Source: Ruegeria sp. HKCCD7303 (lineage in GTDB: Bacteria > Pseudomonadota > Alphaproteobacteria > Rhodobacterales > Rhodobacteraceae). From it: a stretch of 64,000 nt of DNA. Made by a program: the position numbers and the translations under genes. Of this stretch, positions 17,840 through 27,448 are shown piece by piece. Numbering within the stretch: the first letter of the stretch is position 1; each line of letters starts with the position of its first letter. The DNA lies in the NCBI RefSeq assembly GCF_013111185.1, contig NZ_WVRE01000005.1:62001-126000 (forward strand). The letters run 5' to 3'. Under the pieces are notes generated by a model. The model made no database searches and was not told the DNA's origin. It saw only the letters and a list, made by a program, of their open reading frames with translations.

Positions 17840-18735
17840 GCCCGCGCCTGCCGGATCATCGGGATCGAATAGACAATCAACGCCGCCCAGATTAGCGGGA
17901 AAGCGATCATCCGACCGGTGTCGATCTTTTCGCCAAACACAGTGATTGCCGTCACAAAGATCATGGTCGGCGCGATGTACTGCAGGATACCCATCGTGGA
18001 CAGCCGCACCAGCTTGGCACCGTTTGCATAAACCAGCAGCGGCACGGCCGTCACGATTCCGGCGCAGGACAACAGCAAGGTATCGGAAAGAGCCACGCCA
18101 AATTTTCCCGTACCCTGCACACCCAGAAATGTGACGTAGACCAAAGCCGGGATCAAAAGGATCAGCACCTCAAGCAAGAATCCTTGATTGGGTCCAATTG
18201 GCAGAGATCGTTTGAAAAAAGCGTAAAATCCCCAGCTGACCATTAGACCAAGCGCAGCCCAAGGTAGTCGACCCGCTTCCAGGACCAAAACCAACACACC
18301 CAAAGCGGCCAGACCTACGGCCACCAATTGCGTCCGCGTCAATGGCTCGCGCAACAAAATCGCGCCAAGCGCGATGCTGAAAAGCGGGTTGATATAGTAT
18401 CCCAGGGCTGCATCCAACGCGTGCCCAGTCGAAATCGCCCAAACATAAATCGCCCAGTTCACCGAGATCAGCGCTGCCGTCAATGCAGCCATCCCCAACA
18501 TCTTCGGATTGGTCAGAGCCGCCTTAAGGTCCCTAGTGCGCCCGAGAATAACCAACAGCAACCCGGCCACCGGAACCGACCAAATAATGCGATGGGCCAC
18601 AACCTCAACCGGCCCGATATGGTCCAGCGCTTTCAGGTAAAGCGGCAGAAACCCCCACAAAACATAGGCGGTAACCGCAAGCGCAAGGCCCTTCGGGGTA
18701 TCTGCATTCTGAGAAGCAGGAGGCGTATTTGCCAC
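17830..18735 (-). CDS. rarD: RarD-type EamA transporter
   Basis: An inner-membrane protein of 301 residues with ten helices. AYVLWGFLPLYLKAL and HRIIWSVP near the N-terminus, and IAPTMIFVTAITVFGE near the C-terminus, are typical of RarD. The transported substrate is not known. The GTG at 18735 follows GGAG at a proper distance and is preferred to the GTG at 18762, which has no ribosome-binding site. Its 3' end overlaps the SGNH gene. Confidence 0.88.
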   Translation of the reverse strand: MANTPPASQNADTPKGLALAVTAYVLWGFLPLYLKALDHIGPVEVVAHRIIWSVPVAGLLLVILGRTRDLKAALTNPKMLGMAALTAALISVNWAIYVWAISTGHALDAALGYYINPLFSIALGAILLREPLTRTQLVAVGLAALGVLVLVLEAGRLPWAALGLMVSWGFYAFFKRSLPIGPNQGFLLEVLILLIPALVYVTFLGVQGTGKFGVALSDTLLLSCAGIVTAVPLLVYANGAKLVRLSTMGILQYIAPTMIFVTAITVFGEKIDTGRMIAFPLIWAALIVYSIPMIRQARAQA

Positions 18736-18870
18736 AGTAAGTCTCCGGTAAGTACCGGACACACTTACGGCAGTTCAGGTCAACTTGAAAACTCTGAAAA
18801 CCGTGAAGTCGTACATAACGAATAGTGATGGGTCGATCTCAGACGTCGCTTGGAAACCCATGTTAGTGCA

Positions 18871-18991
18871 GCGAGGCGCTGCCTCGCGCTCCGAGGTATT
18901 TTTAGGCCAGATGAACAAGGGATCCTACATTCATCTGGCCCCAAATACCTCGGGGGAGTCGCCCGAGAAGGGCGGCGGGGGCAGTGCCCCC
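18871..18991. repeat. Dispersed hairpin repeat, copy 3 (inverted pair)
   Basis: Two units face each other. The left one has hairpin GCGAGGC-GCT-GCCTCGC (18871-18887) then CCGAGGTATTTTTAGGCCAG ATGA. The right one reads TCATCTGGCCCCAAATACCT CGGGGG, then hairpin GGGGGC-AGT-GCCCCC (18976-18991 area). Their arms (18891-18914 and 18931-18954) could pair over a 16-base loop into a long stem. It lies just after the stop of the DMGDH-like gene at 19001 and fills most of the 265-base gap to rarD. Confidence 0.78.
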
Positions 18992-19000
18992 TCGCCATTG

Positions 19001-21454
19001 TCAGACTTTCACGCGCTCGGATTTTGGGTCGTACATCGGCTTAAGCGAAGCTTCTGCTCTAACCTTCACCCCACAGACATCGATCTCATAAGTGGATGCC
19101 AGAACGTCCGCAGCCTTTTCGCCTTCGCATGGGACATAACCCAGACCAATGGCACCGCCCAATGTGTGGCCATAGTTGCCCGAGCTCAGATAGCCCACAT
19201 ATTCACCATCGCGGACAATCGGCTCGTTGTGGAACAGCAAAGGTTCGGAATCTGTCAGCTTAAATTGCACCAACCGGTTCTTGGGGCCACTTTCTTTGCG
19301 GGCAATCACGGCCTCACGCCCTATGAAGTCACTGCCTTTGTCGACCTTGACCGCAAAGCCAAGACCCGCATCCACCACATGATCCTCGCAGGTGATGTCG
19401 TGCCCGAAATGGCGGAAGCCTTTTTCGATACGGGCGCTGTCCATCATGTGCATCCCGCACAGCTTCAGCCCCATATCCTGTCCGGCCTCGTGGAGGGTTT
19501 CGAATACATGGCCTGCCATGTCCGCAGAAACATAGATCTCCCATCCAAGCTCGCCCACATAGGTGACGCGATGAGCACGCGCCAGGCCCATTCCGATCTC
19601 AATCTCCTGCGCAGTGCCGAAGGGGTTGGCCGCGTTGGTGAAATCGTTGGGCGACACTTTCTCGAGCAGAGCACGCGAGTTGGGCCCCATAACGGCCAAA
19701 ACACCCTCACCTGCTGTGACATCGGTGATCACGACGTTGAAATCGCCCGCGTGGCGCATCATCCAGGTTTGATCTGCCAGACGTGTCGCGGCAGGAGTCA
19801 CGACCAGATATGCGGTTTCGCTCAGGCGTGTGACAGTCACATCGGCTTCGATCCCGCCGGCACGGTTCAGAAACTGCGTGTAGACAATCTTGCCATTAGG
19901 TACCGAGTAGTCGCCACCACCGATATAGTTCATGAACTTTTCGGCGTCGGGACCTTCGACGCGGACCTTGCCGAAAGACGACATGTCATACATGCCGACA
20001 TTTTCGCGCACGGCGCGGTGTTCAGCAGCCGAGTTCTTGAACCAGTTCTGACGCTTCCAGCTATACTGGTATGCGCGCTCTTGCCCTTCACCCGCGAACC
20101 AGTTGGCGCGCTCCCAACCAGCCAACTCGCCCATGACAGCACCCTGTTCCAAAAGGTGGTGGTGGAACGGCGTTCGACGCACACCGCGCGCAGTGGCTTT
20201 TTGACGATAGGGGAAGTGGTCGGCATACAGCAGCCCCAGCGTCTCTTTCGAGCGTTCGAAGAGGTACTTTTTATTGCCCTGGAACGGCTGCATCCGGCTG
20301 ATGTCCACATCGCCCAGATCAAAGGGTTTCTCGCCTGTGTCCATCCATTCAGCCAGCGCCATACCCGCGCCACCGGCAGACTGAATACCGATCGAGTTGA
20401 AGCCCGCAGCGACCCATACATTATCCATCTCGGGCGCAAGGCCTAAATGATAGGCATCGTCAGGTGTGAACGATTCCGGGCCGTTGAAGAAAGTGTGGAT
20501 ACCGGCTTCGGCCAGCATCGGCATCCGCTCACACGCAGCTTCGAGGATCGGCTCAAAATGGTCGAAGTCTTCGGGGAGTTGATCGAATTCGAACGTGTCC
20601 GGGATGCCGTCCATTGCCCACGGTTTCGCGTTGGGTTCGAACGCGCCCAGCAGGATTTTACCTGCATCTTCTTTGTAATACGCGCATTCGTCAGGCACAC
20701 GCAGCACTGGCAGTTGGGTCAGACCGTCGATATTTTCGGTCACGATATAGAAATGCTCGCACGCATGAAGCGGCACGTTGGTACCCGCCATGCGGCCTAC
20801 CTCGTGGCCCCACATCCCGGCGCAGTTCACCACCATGTCGCATTCGATATGGCCCGAAGCGCTGCCGTCATCCGCGACCCAATCCACCCCGGTGACAGAA
20901 CGGCCCTGCTTGACGATGTCAGTGACTTTAACCCGTTCCTTCACGACGGCGCCGCGTTGCCGTGCACCTTTGGCCAGCGCCAGTGCGATATTGGCGGGAT
21001 CACCCTGGCCGTCCAGCGGCAGGTAAACGGCCCCTTTGACGCCATCGAGATTGATATGCGGATACAGCTCCTGAACGCGTTCGTTCGAGATTTCTTCGAC
21101 CTCGACACCAAAGGCGCGCGCCATGGCCGCCTGACGGTAAATCTCTTCCTTGCGCTCGTCGGTCAAAGCCACGGTGATTGATCCACAGCGTTTGAAGCCC
21201 GTGGCAACGCCGGTTTCTTCTTCCAGAGATCCGTAAAGTTCCTGGCTGTATTTCGCCAGCTTGGTCATGTTCGCAGTGGCACGCAGTTGTGCGATCAAAC
21301 CCGCCGCGTGCCATGTGGTACCGCTGGTTAGCTGTTTTCGTTCCAGAAGAACAACATCCTTCCAGCCCTTTTTGGTCAGGTGATAGGCAACAGAACATCC
21401 GATGACACCGCCGCCAATTATGACCACGCGGGCCTTGCTGGGAAGATCAACCAT
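19001..21454 (-). CDS. Dimethylglycine/sarcosine dehydrogenase-like flavoprotein (FAD + GcvT), paralog 1
   Basis: An 817-residue two-part enzyme. The N-terminal DAO domain has VVIIGGGVIGCSVAYHL, with His49 in SGTTWHAAG, the site where DMGDH and sarcosine dehydrogenase hold FAD covalently. The C-terminal half is a GcvT-like folate domain, with the conserved Asp538 in GGIEADVTV, which in this family helps pass the methyl-derived C1 unit to tetrahydrofolate, and SARIEKGFRHFGHD near the end. The expected reaction is oxidative N-demethylation of an N-methyl amino acid, giving methylene-THF or formaldehyde. ATG 21454 follows CGGAG. It is the last gene of the nine-gene run, 90 bases after the GlxA regulator, so it may have its own promoter. 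Substrate (dimethylglycine, sarcosine or other) is not settled. Confidence 0.88.
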   Translation of the reverse strand: MVDLPSKARVVIIGGGVIGCSVAYHLTKKGWKDVVLLERKQLTSGTTWHAAGLIAQLRATANMTKLAKYSQELYGSLEEETGVATGFKRCGSITVALTDERKEEIYRQAAMARAFGVEVEEISNERVQELYPHINLDGVKGAVYLPLDGQGDPANIALALAKGARQRGAVVKERVKVTDIVKQGRSVTGVDWVADDGSASGHIECDMVVNCAGMWGHEVGRMAGTNVPLHACEHFYIVTENIDGLTQLPVLRVPDECAYYKEDAGKILLGAFEPNAKPWAMDGIPDTFEFDQLPEDFDHFEPILEAACERMPMLAEAGIHTFFNGPESFTPDDAYHLGLAPEMDNVWVAAGFNSIGIQSAGGAGMALAEWMDTGEKPFDLGDVDISRMQPFQGNKKYLFERSKETLGLLYADHFPYRQKATARGVRRTPFHHHLLEQGAVMGELAGWERANWFAGEGQERAYQYSWKRQNWFKNSAAEHRAVRENVGMYDMSSFGKVRVEGPDAEKFMNYIGGGDYSVPNGKIVYTQFLNRAGGIEADVTVTRLSETAYLVVTPAATRLADQTWMMRHAGDFNVVITDVTAGEGVLAVMGPNSRALLEKVSPNDFTNAANPFGTAQEIEIGMGLARAHRVTYVGELGWEIYVSADMAGHVFETLHEAGQDMGLKLCGMHMMDSARIEKGFRHFGHDITCEDHVVDAGLGFAVKVDKGSDFIGREAVIARKESGPKNRLVQFKLTDSEPLLFHNEPIVRDGEYVGYLSSGNYGHTLGGAIGLGYVPCEGEKAADVLASTYEIDVCGVKVRAEASLKPMYDPKSERVKV

Positions 21455-21544
21455 GATGACGACTCCGATAGTGTTTGGTCTGCGGAAGGATGCCATAGGA
21501 GGTCGACAGGAAATGCACCAAAAACGTCACCAAATTCGTGAAAA

Positions 21545-22522
21545 TCATCTTTGGTTGGTCTGACGCCTGTCCCGCCTCATGACAAACGGAGTAACCCCGA
21601 AGAAGCTCTTGTAAACAGAAGAAAATCCGTTTGGAAACCCACAAGCCATACCGATTTCGCGCACGCTCATCGTGGTGTTCATAAGCAAGTTGTTGGCCTT
21701 TGCCAGACGCATTTCACGATAAAACCCATTGGGCGTGGTGCCCAAAAAGGATTTGAACTTACGCTCCAACGACCGATTCGACAGGTTCAGATCCTCGACA
21801 ATCTGCTGGATGGGCAGCGGATCTTCGATGTTCTCTTGCATCAGTTTGATGCACTGATCCAGTTTTGCATCTCCGGTGGCCGAGGTTTTTGCCCCGGAAA
21901 ACGGCTGCATGGAAGAAAAGTCGCGAATCTGCTCATGCAGCATGATATCCGCGACGGTCATTTTCGCCGGCCCCGAGATGTGCCGCCCGATGACAGCCAG
22001 TGCGATGTCCGCAGTCGCACCCATGCCCGCACATGTGACCACAGGTCCGTTCTCTGTGGCAATCAGAAGTTTCGCCTCAAACCGGGCGCCGCGCTCACGC
22101 AGGAAAGAGGCATTTTCCCAATGGGTTGCCAGGTCTTCGGTGCCTTTTTCATCTATGTAACGGCTGGCGGCTTCAGACAGCAGAAAAACCTGTGCACCAC
22201 GGTACGTATAATCCGAGACAGTGCGCCCAAGCGACAGGTCGGGTTGATCCGGGTCGGAATTGCCGATGACAAATAGATAGTCCGCCTTGGGCTGCTGCGG
22301 CACAATTGAGGTCGAAACAACCGCGTCACTGCTGCTGGCCACATCGCCACCGCGCAGCGACCGGTACGAATATGTGAAAGGTGGAGAAGCACAAACACGG
22401 TTCGCCACACGCAGAACATCCACCAGCGAGGCTAGCTCAAGCAGCACAAAACCGGGCGCGACCAGTATGTCGAAATGCTGGATCGTCTGCTTTGGGCTTC
22501 TCTGTGTCGCTTCTGCTGTCAT
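21545..22522 (-). CDS. GlxA-family (DJ-1/PfpI + AraC) transcriptional regulator
   Basis: A 325-residue regulator with an N-terminal GATase-1/DJ-1-like ligand-binding domain (DILVAPGFVLLELASLVDVL) and a C-terminal AraC helix-turn-helix pair (MSVREIGMACGFPNGFSSVYKSFFG). Regulators of this architecture include GbdR of Pseudomonas, which responds to glycine betaine and dimethylglycine, so control of the surrounding demethylation genes is a sensible inference. The ATG at 22522 lies eight bases after the homocysteine methyltransferase stop. The long open frame upstream to 22639 is not needed. Confidence 0.88.
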   Translation of the reverse strand: MTAEATQRSPKQTIQHFDILVAPGFVLLELASLVDVLRVANRVCASPPFTYSYRSLRGGDVASSSDAVVSTSIVPQQPKADYLFVIGNSDPDQPDLSLGRTVSDYTYRGAQVFLLSEAASRYIDEKGTEDLATHWENASFLRERGARFEAKLLIATENGPVVTCAGMGATADIALAVIGRHISGPAKMTVADIMLHEQIRDFSSMQPFSGAKTSATGDAKLDQCIKLMQENIEDPLPIQQIVEDLNLSNRSLERKFKSFLGTTPNGFYREMRLAKANNLLMNTTMSVREIGMACGFPNGFSSVYKSFFGVTPFVMRRDRRQTNQR

Positions 22523-22530
22523 CTGTGTGC

Positions 22531-23424
22531 TCAGACGATATTGTGCCCGGCCGCCCGCAAACGGTTGGCCAGTGTTTCGATATGATCCGGGCCGATTTCG
22601 CAGCATCCGCCAACAATAGTAGCACCCTGACCGATCCAACGCATCGCGTGATCTGCATAAGCGTCCGGGCCAAGATCGTGACGTTGTTCCAATGCGTCCA
22701 CTGTCGGCGCATCTTCGAGGAACCCGTCCGAGATATGCGTGAACCCATTGGCATAGGCCCCAAATGGCAGAGACATGCCGGACAGGATCTCCAACGCGGC
22801 CGGGATCGCTTCGGGACGCGAACAGTTGATCAACAGCGCATCCGGGGAAAACTCTTTGATAAGCGGAGCAATATCCGCCAAGGGCTCTCCCGACCTGAGG
22901 AAACGACCGTCGTCATCATTTACTGAAAGAGAAAGCCATACCGGCTTGCCACATTCCGACGTACCCCGTAGCGCACCTTCGGCTTCAAGTACTGATGACA
23001 CCGTCTCGATCAGAAACAGATCTACGTGATCCGCCATAAGGCCAACCAGTTCCGCAAATTTCTCACCAGCATCGATTGGGTCGGGCTTCAGGTCAGGTCT
23101 GTACGATGCCAGCAAAGGCCCCAATGATCCGGCAACGCGCCCTTGCCGACCCTCGCAAGCCGCTTGTGCTTGCGAGACGGCTGTATCAACAAGGGCCTCA
23201 AGCTGATCTTCGATGTTTTCAAACCGCAGTCGCGACCGGTGAACCGCATATGTGTTGGTGGTCGCAATGGTGGCCCCGCGCCGAAAATATTCGGCGTGAA
23301 CTTCGCGCACCAATTCGGGGTGTTCAATCATGACACGGGTTGACCAAAGCGCCGTTGGAGCATTGCCACTGAGCTTAACCAGTTCCTGCCCGATCGAACC
23401 ATCCAAAAGGGTGATATCTGTCAT
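22531..23424 (-). CDS. Homocysteine S-methyltransferase family protein
   Basis: A 297-residue TIM-barrel methyltransferase. The zinc-binding thiols are visible as Cys201 (NCSRPEA) and Cys274-Cys275 (GGCCEIGP), the signature of enzymes that activate homocysteine. Family members take methyl from betaine, S-methylmethionine or similar onto homocysteine to form methionine. Lying between two DMGDH-like genes, it may carry out the first step (betaine plus homocysteine to dimethylglycine plus methionine). The ATG at 23424 overlaps the upstream oxidoreductase stop (ATGA). The donor is inferred only from context. Confidence 0.88.
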   Translation of the reverse strand: MTDITLLDGSIGQELVKLSGNAPTALWSTRVMIEHPELVREVHAEYFRRGATIATTNTYAVHRSRLRFENIEDQLEALVDTAVSQAQAACEGRQGRVAGSLGPLLASYRPDLKPDPIDAGEKFAELVGLMADHVDLFLIETVSSVLEAEGALRGTSECGKPVWLSLSVNDDDGRFLRSGEPLADIAPLIKEFSPDALLINCSRPEAIPAALEILSGMSLPFGAYANGFTHISDGFLEDAPTVDALEQRHDLGPDAYADHAMRWIGQGATIVGGCCEIGPDHIETLANRLRAAGHNIV

Positions 23425-24488
23425 GCTATCGCTCCTTGAGGCAAAAGAACCAGCTTGCCCGGTAAGGTCTTGGATTGGAAGTCCGCTTGCGCCTGGGCGA
23501 TATCCTTTAACGGATAGGTGCAAGAGATCAACGGTTTGATCCGTCCCGAATTCATCAATTCGACAAGACGTCCAAAGACTTCAGGGCTTTGATGGGTGCA
23601 CCCGTGAATTGTGATGTCGCGCAAGTAGATATCCCGCAGATCGGCCTGAACAATTGGGCCTGCGATTGCACCCGACACGGCGTAGTGCCCTCCGGGTTTC
23701 AGGGCAAGGATCAGCGATGCCCAAGCAGGACCACCAACGACGTCAATGACCACATCAAAGATGTCTTGAGGCAGCGGTTCACTACGGTCAAACGTAGCTC
23801 TTGCCCCCTGGGACATGACGACCTTGGCTTTCGCAGCGCCCGTTACGCCCCATACAGTGGCCCCGCGCAGTGACGCGAGCTGTACAGCGGCCAGACCGAC
23901 ACCACCTGACGCACCAGTGATCAAGACCTTTTGCCCTGCAGTCACGCCTGCGCGGGTCAGCAGGTTTTCGGCGGTTCCAAAGGCGCAGGGTATGGCTGCA
24001 ATTTCAACATCCGACAAGGGCGAGGTGCTGACGTCGTACAGATCATCCGCCTCTACTAGACAATACTGGGCAAACGCGCCGTCGATCTCTGACCCCAGCG
24101 CAACGAACCCCCGAGGATGTCCGGGACGCGGGCGCGGAAGGTTGATCGGGCAGGTTACGCGTTGGCCCGGGCTGAAATGAACTCCTTCGCCCACCATCTC
24201 GACAATGCCGCACAGATCCCCACCCTGAATGCGGGGGAAGTGCAAGGCACCGCCCCACCCACCGGCTTCGACGTCTTGCTCCACGGTATCCGTAGCGCCG
24301 GTCACATCCGACGAGTACCAGCCGACACGCGTGTTGATATCCGTATTGTTCACACCGGCCGCGGCAACCCGAACAAGCACCTGGCCCGGACCGGGCTTTG
24401 GCACCGGAATATCTTCGCGCCACTCCAAGACTTCGGGTCCACCGTGACCGGTCAGATAAACGCCAGACATGGTGTTGGGGATAGCCAT
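23421..24488 (-). CDS. MDR-superfamily zinc-independent oxidoreductase (quinone-reductase/alcohol-dehydrogenase like)
   Basis: A 355-residue medium-chain dehydrogenase/reductase. GroES-like N-terminal domain (LVRVAAAGVNNTDINTR, GGDLCGIVEMVG) and a Rossmann domain with VLITGASGGVGLAAVQLA. The usual catalytic zinc ligands are not evident, which points to the NADPH quinone oxidoreductase branch. Start ATG 24488 lies one base after the cupin stop. Its role in the pathway, perhaps oxidation or reduction of an intermediate aldehyde or enone, is unknown. Confidence 0.85.
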   Translation of the reverse strand: MAIPNTMSGVYLTGHGGPEVLEWREDIPVPKPGPGQVLVRVAAAGVNNTDINTRVGWYSSDVTGATDTVEQDVEAGGWGGALHFPRIQGGDLCGIVEMVGEGVHFSPGQRVTCPINLPRPRPGHPRGFVALGSEIDGAFAQYCLVEADDLYDVSTSPLSDVEIAAIPCAFGTAENLLTRAGVTAGQKVLITGASGGVGLAAVQLASLRGATVWGVTGAAKAKVVMSQGARATFDRSEPLPQDIFDVVIDVVGGPAWASLILALKPGGHYAVSGAIAGPIVQADLRDIYLRDITIHGCTHQSPEVFGRLVELMNSGRIKPLISCTYPLKDIAQAQADFQSKTLPGKLVLLPQGAIA

Positions 24489-24489
24489 C

Positions 24490-24966
24490 TCAGACCTCAT
24501 CATCCGGGTGCGCGGGAACAGGCCCCATGGGAACGATATCGTACCTTGCGTTGACCTTCGCCATTTTGGCCTCATCGGCAAAGTCTGCCTCGGTCATCTT
24601 CGCGAGTTCGGCAAGGAACCCATCAAACCCTGACGGCTGAAAGATCATGAGCATTTTGGCAGGTGTATCAACTGCAATGCGGCACGCGTGCGGTACTCCG
24701 GGCGGAACGTGCATCGTGGTGCCCTGCCCGCATCGATGCCAGTCGCCGTCGACATAGAAGTCAACTTCACCTTCCAAAAAATAGAAGGTTTCGGCGTGCG
24801 TATCGTGGCGATGAAGGCCAAGCGCGAAGCTGGCCTTCAGATTGTCTTCCATAAGCGTGTATGCGCCGTCTGTGTCCTGACCTGACACCTTCACGAAGGT
24901 ATGGTCATTTTCCCAGTCATAGTTGGGGCCCTCGCCGGGCCCCAGTTTGGCGTATCGTTTGCTCAT
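24490..24966 (-). CDS. Cupin-domain protein
   Basis: A 158-residue single-cupin protein. The metal-binding set is His52, His54, Glu59 (LHRHDTHAETFYFLEG) and His93 (PPGVPHACR). Such small cupins may be dioxygenases, isomerases, lyases or binding proteins. It lies 18 bases after the DMGDH-like paralog 2 and one base before the MDR gene, so its function belongs to this operon. The motif spacing alone does not support a specific enzyme such as a DMSP lyase. Confidence 0.85.
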   Translation of the reverse strand: MSKRYAKLGPGEGPNYDWENDHTFVKVSGQDTDGAYTLMEDNLKASFALGLHRHDTHAETFYFLEGEVDFYVDGDWHRCGQGTTMHVPPGVPHACRIAVDTPAKMLMIFQPSGFDGFLAELAKMTEADFADEAKMAKVNARYDIVPMGPVPAHPDDEV

Positions 24967-24984
24967 GGCGGTCTCCGCAAGGGG

Positions 24985-27432
24985 TTAAGCGCGCAACCGC
25001 TCGTTCTCGGGATCCCAAAGCGGTTGATCCTGCTCTACCACAGCGCGGCACTTTTGGCCGTAGATTTCGACCTCAAGCTCGGTACCCGGGTTTGCAAGCT
25101 CAGCCTTAATCATGCCCAGAGCGATGGATTTGCCGACACGGTACCCCCATGCGCCCGACGTCGTCTCACCGACGATCTCGTCCCCCTGCCAGATGCAGGA
25201 CATGTATGGCGCGTCGCAATCGCCAGCCTCAACAGTCAGGGTGACGAACGACTTCTTCACGCCTTGCTGCTTCTCGCTCAGGATCGCGGCCTTGCCGGGG
25301 AAGTCCTGCGGTTTGTCCAGTTTGACGAACCGCTCCAGCCCCCCTTCGAGCAGCGAGTAATCGCTCGACAAGTCGCCTTTCCACGCGCGGTAACCCTTTT
25401 CGATGCGCAGCGAGTTCAGGGCGTACATACCGAACGGCTTGGCCCCCGCATCAAGGATCGCGTCGTAGATCGCAGGCATATCCGCGTTGAGCGCATGAAC
25501 CTCCCACCCCAACTCACCAGCAAAAGAAACGCGGATCAGGTGGGCCGGTTGGCCAGCCACGGTTGCGGCCTGATGGGTCAGCCAGCCCGAGGACAGATCG
25601 GCATCGGTCAGGCCCGAAAGAATCTCACGCGACTTTGGGCCGGTGACGATCAGCGTGTCGCGGGTTGTGGTGACGTCCTCAACCGATACGCTGGTAGGCA
25701 TTGCGTTCACCAGAATATCGCGGTCATGCCATTGCGCGGTCGCGGCAGTGATCATGACGAACTCATCTTCACCCAAACGCAGACAGGACATCTCAGTCAG
25801 GATGCGGCCGCGGTCATCCGAGATGTAGACCAGATTGATACGGCCCACTTTAGGCAATCCTCCAGCTACTAGGCCACGCAGTGCCTCGGCCGCGCCTTCG
25901 CCTTTGACCATGAAACGCGAGAACCCTGGCAGGTCAAGCACGCCGCAATGGTCGCGCACCGCCTCGCATTCTTCTTTGATCCGCTGCTCCCACGGGCCGG
26001 AACGGCCCCAGGTATGCGTCGCCTCCAAAGATGTATCATCGCCCGGCTGCGCGAACCAGTTGGCACGTTCCCAGCCGTTATACACACCCATCACGCCGCC
26101 CAGCGCTTTGACCTTGTCATGTACCGGCGACAGCTTTTTGTCACGCGCGGCAGGCCATTCGTGGTGCGGGAAATGCATGGCGTATTCGTTGCCGTAGACT
26201 TCCATGCCTTTCTGGTTGCAATAGTCCTGATCGGTGTAATCGGTGTAACGGCGCGGATCGACGGCCCACATGTCCCACTCGGTCGCGCCATCAACGATCC
26301 ACTCGGCCAGCACCTTGCCCGCGCCACCGCCCTGCGCGATGCCAAAGGTAAAGCTGTGCGCCTCGAACGCGTTTTTCACACCCGGCATCGGACCAATCAG
26401 CGGCAGGCCATCCGGCGCGTAGGGGATCGGGCCGTTGATCACCCGGCCTACGCCCGACGTTGCCATCAGCGGCACCCGCTCCATTGCGTCGGTGACGATG
26501 TCCTCGATTCGATCCAGATCGTCATTCCAAAGCTGGAAGCTGAAATCCTCGGGCATCGGATCGTCTTCGGTCATCCAGTGGCCTTTGCAGTTGGGCTCGT
26601 AGGGGCCGAGGTTGAAGCCGTTCTTCTCCTGCCGCAGATAGTAGGAGACATCGACGTCCCGCAGCAGAGGCAGCTTGCCGCCGTGTTCCTTCGACCACGC
26701 TTCAACTTCGGGGACTTCATCAGTCAGCAGGTATTGGTGGCTCATCACCATGGCAGGCACAGTTCGGCCGCCGAATGGCTTGAACATCTCACCCACGCGC
26801 TGTGCATAGTAACCCGCGGCGTTCACTACGTAGTCACAGGCGATGTCGCCTTTGTCCGTATGCACGGTCCAGGTGCCATCGTCATGCTGCGTCACACCGG
26901 TCGCAGGACAGAAGCGGATGATCTTCTGACCCAGATCGCGCGCGCCTTTGGCCAGTGCCTGCGTCAGCTGCGCCGGGTCGATATCGCCGTCGGTGGGATC
27001 ATACAAAACGCCCTCAAGGTCATGCGTCTCGAGGAACGGATAGTGCTCCTTGGCCTGTTCCGGGGTCCACATCTCCATCGGGATGCCCTGATAGCGGCCC
27101 ATGGACATGGCGCGCTCGAACTCTTGCATCCGCTCTTTGCTATGCGCCAGACGGATGGAACCCGAAACGTGATAGTTCATCGGGTAGTCGACCTCTTCAG
27201 CCAAGCGCGAATACAGCTCGGTCGAGTAGCGCTGCATGTTCATGATCGCCCATGAGGTCGAGAAGGTCGGCACATTGCCCGCCGCGTGCCAAGTCGAGCC
27301 AGCAGTCAGCTCGTTCTTTTCCAGCAGAACGCAGTCGGTCCAGCCCTTCTTGGCCAGATGATAAAGGGACGAGCAGCCCACGACGCCGCCACCGATGATG
27401 ACAACACGGGCTTTGGTTGGAAAGTCACTCAT
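24985..27432 (-). CDS. DMGDH-like flavoprotein (FAD + GcvT), paralog 2 with Asp-to-Glu change
   Basis: An 815-residue enzyme with the same domain order as the protein at 19001. The N-terminal FAD domain has VVIIGGGVVGCSSLYHL, and His49 in AGSTWHAAG should hold FAD covalently. The C-terminal GcvT-like domain has NSLRIEKGYRAWKGD near the end. In the segment equivalent to GGIEADVTVTRL of paralog 1, this protein reads GRILTEMSCLRL, so the conserved folate-domain Asp is Glu547. This may mean C1 transfer to folate is altered or absent, with release as formaldehyde, or that the substrate differs. Start ATG 27432. The GFA gene lies 16 bases upstream in the same operon. Confidence 0.87.
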   Translation of the reverse strand: MSDFPTKARVVIIGGGVVGCSSLYHLAKKGWTDCVLLEKNELTAGSTWHAAGNVPTFSTSWAIMNMQRYSTELYSRLAEEVDYPMNYHVSGSIRLAHSKERMQEFERAMSMGRYQGIPMEMWTPEQAKEHYPFLETHDLEGVLYDPTDGDIDPAQLTQALAKGARDLGQKIIRFCPATGVTQHDDGTWTVHTDKGDIACDYVVNAAGYYAQRVGEMFKPFGGRTVPAMVMSHQYLLTDEVPEVEAWSKEHGGKLPLLRDVDVSYYLRQEKNGFNLGPYEPNCKGHWMTEDDPMPEDFSFQLWNDDLDRIEDIVTDAMERVPLMATSGVGRVINGPIPYAPDGLPLIGPMPGVKNAFEAHSFTFGIAQGGGAGKVLAEWIVDGATEWDMWAVDPRRYTDYTDQDYCNQKGMEVYGNEYAMHFPHHEWPAARDKKLSPVHDKVKALGGVMGVYNGWERANWFAQPGDDTSLEATHTWGRSGPWEQRIKEECEAVRDHCGVLDLPGFSRFMVKGEGAAEALRGLVAGGLPKVGRINLVYISDDRGRILTEMSCLRLGEDEFVMITAATAQWHDRDILVNAMPTSVSVEDVTTTRDTLIVTGPKSREILSGLTDADLSSGWLTHQAATVAGQPAHLIRVSFAGELGWEVHALNADMPAIYDAILDAGAKPFGMYALNSLRIEKGYRAWKGDLSSDYSLLEGGLERFVKLDKPQDFPGKAAILSEKQQGVKKSFVTLTVEAGDCDAPYMSCIWQGDEIVGETTSGAWGYRVGKSIALGMIKAELANPGTELEVEIYGQKCRAVVEQDQPLWDPENERLRA

Positions 27433-27448
27433 GTGTTTTGATCCTCTG

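Noticed and set aside
18785..20446. Long plus-strand open frame of 553 codons
   Set aside because: It lies opposite the DMGDH-like gene, whose FAD and GcvT motifs are intact; the plus-strand translation has no recognisable domain and a composition typical of an antisense GC-rich frame.
24490..24966. Cupin as a DMSP lyase (DddQ/W/K type)
   Set aside because: It has a general cupin His/Glu set, but the surrounding residues do not show the lyase-type motif I know and the neighbours concern N-methyl compounds.
25948..27255. Plus-strand open frame of 435 codons
   Set aside because: Antisense to DMGDH-like paralog 2 and without protein-like features.
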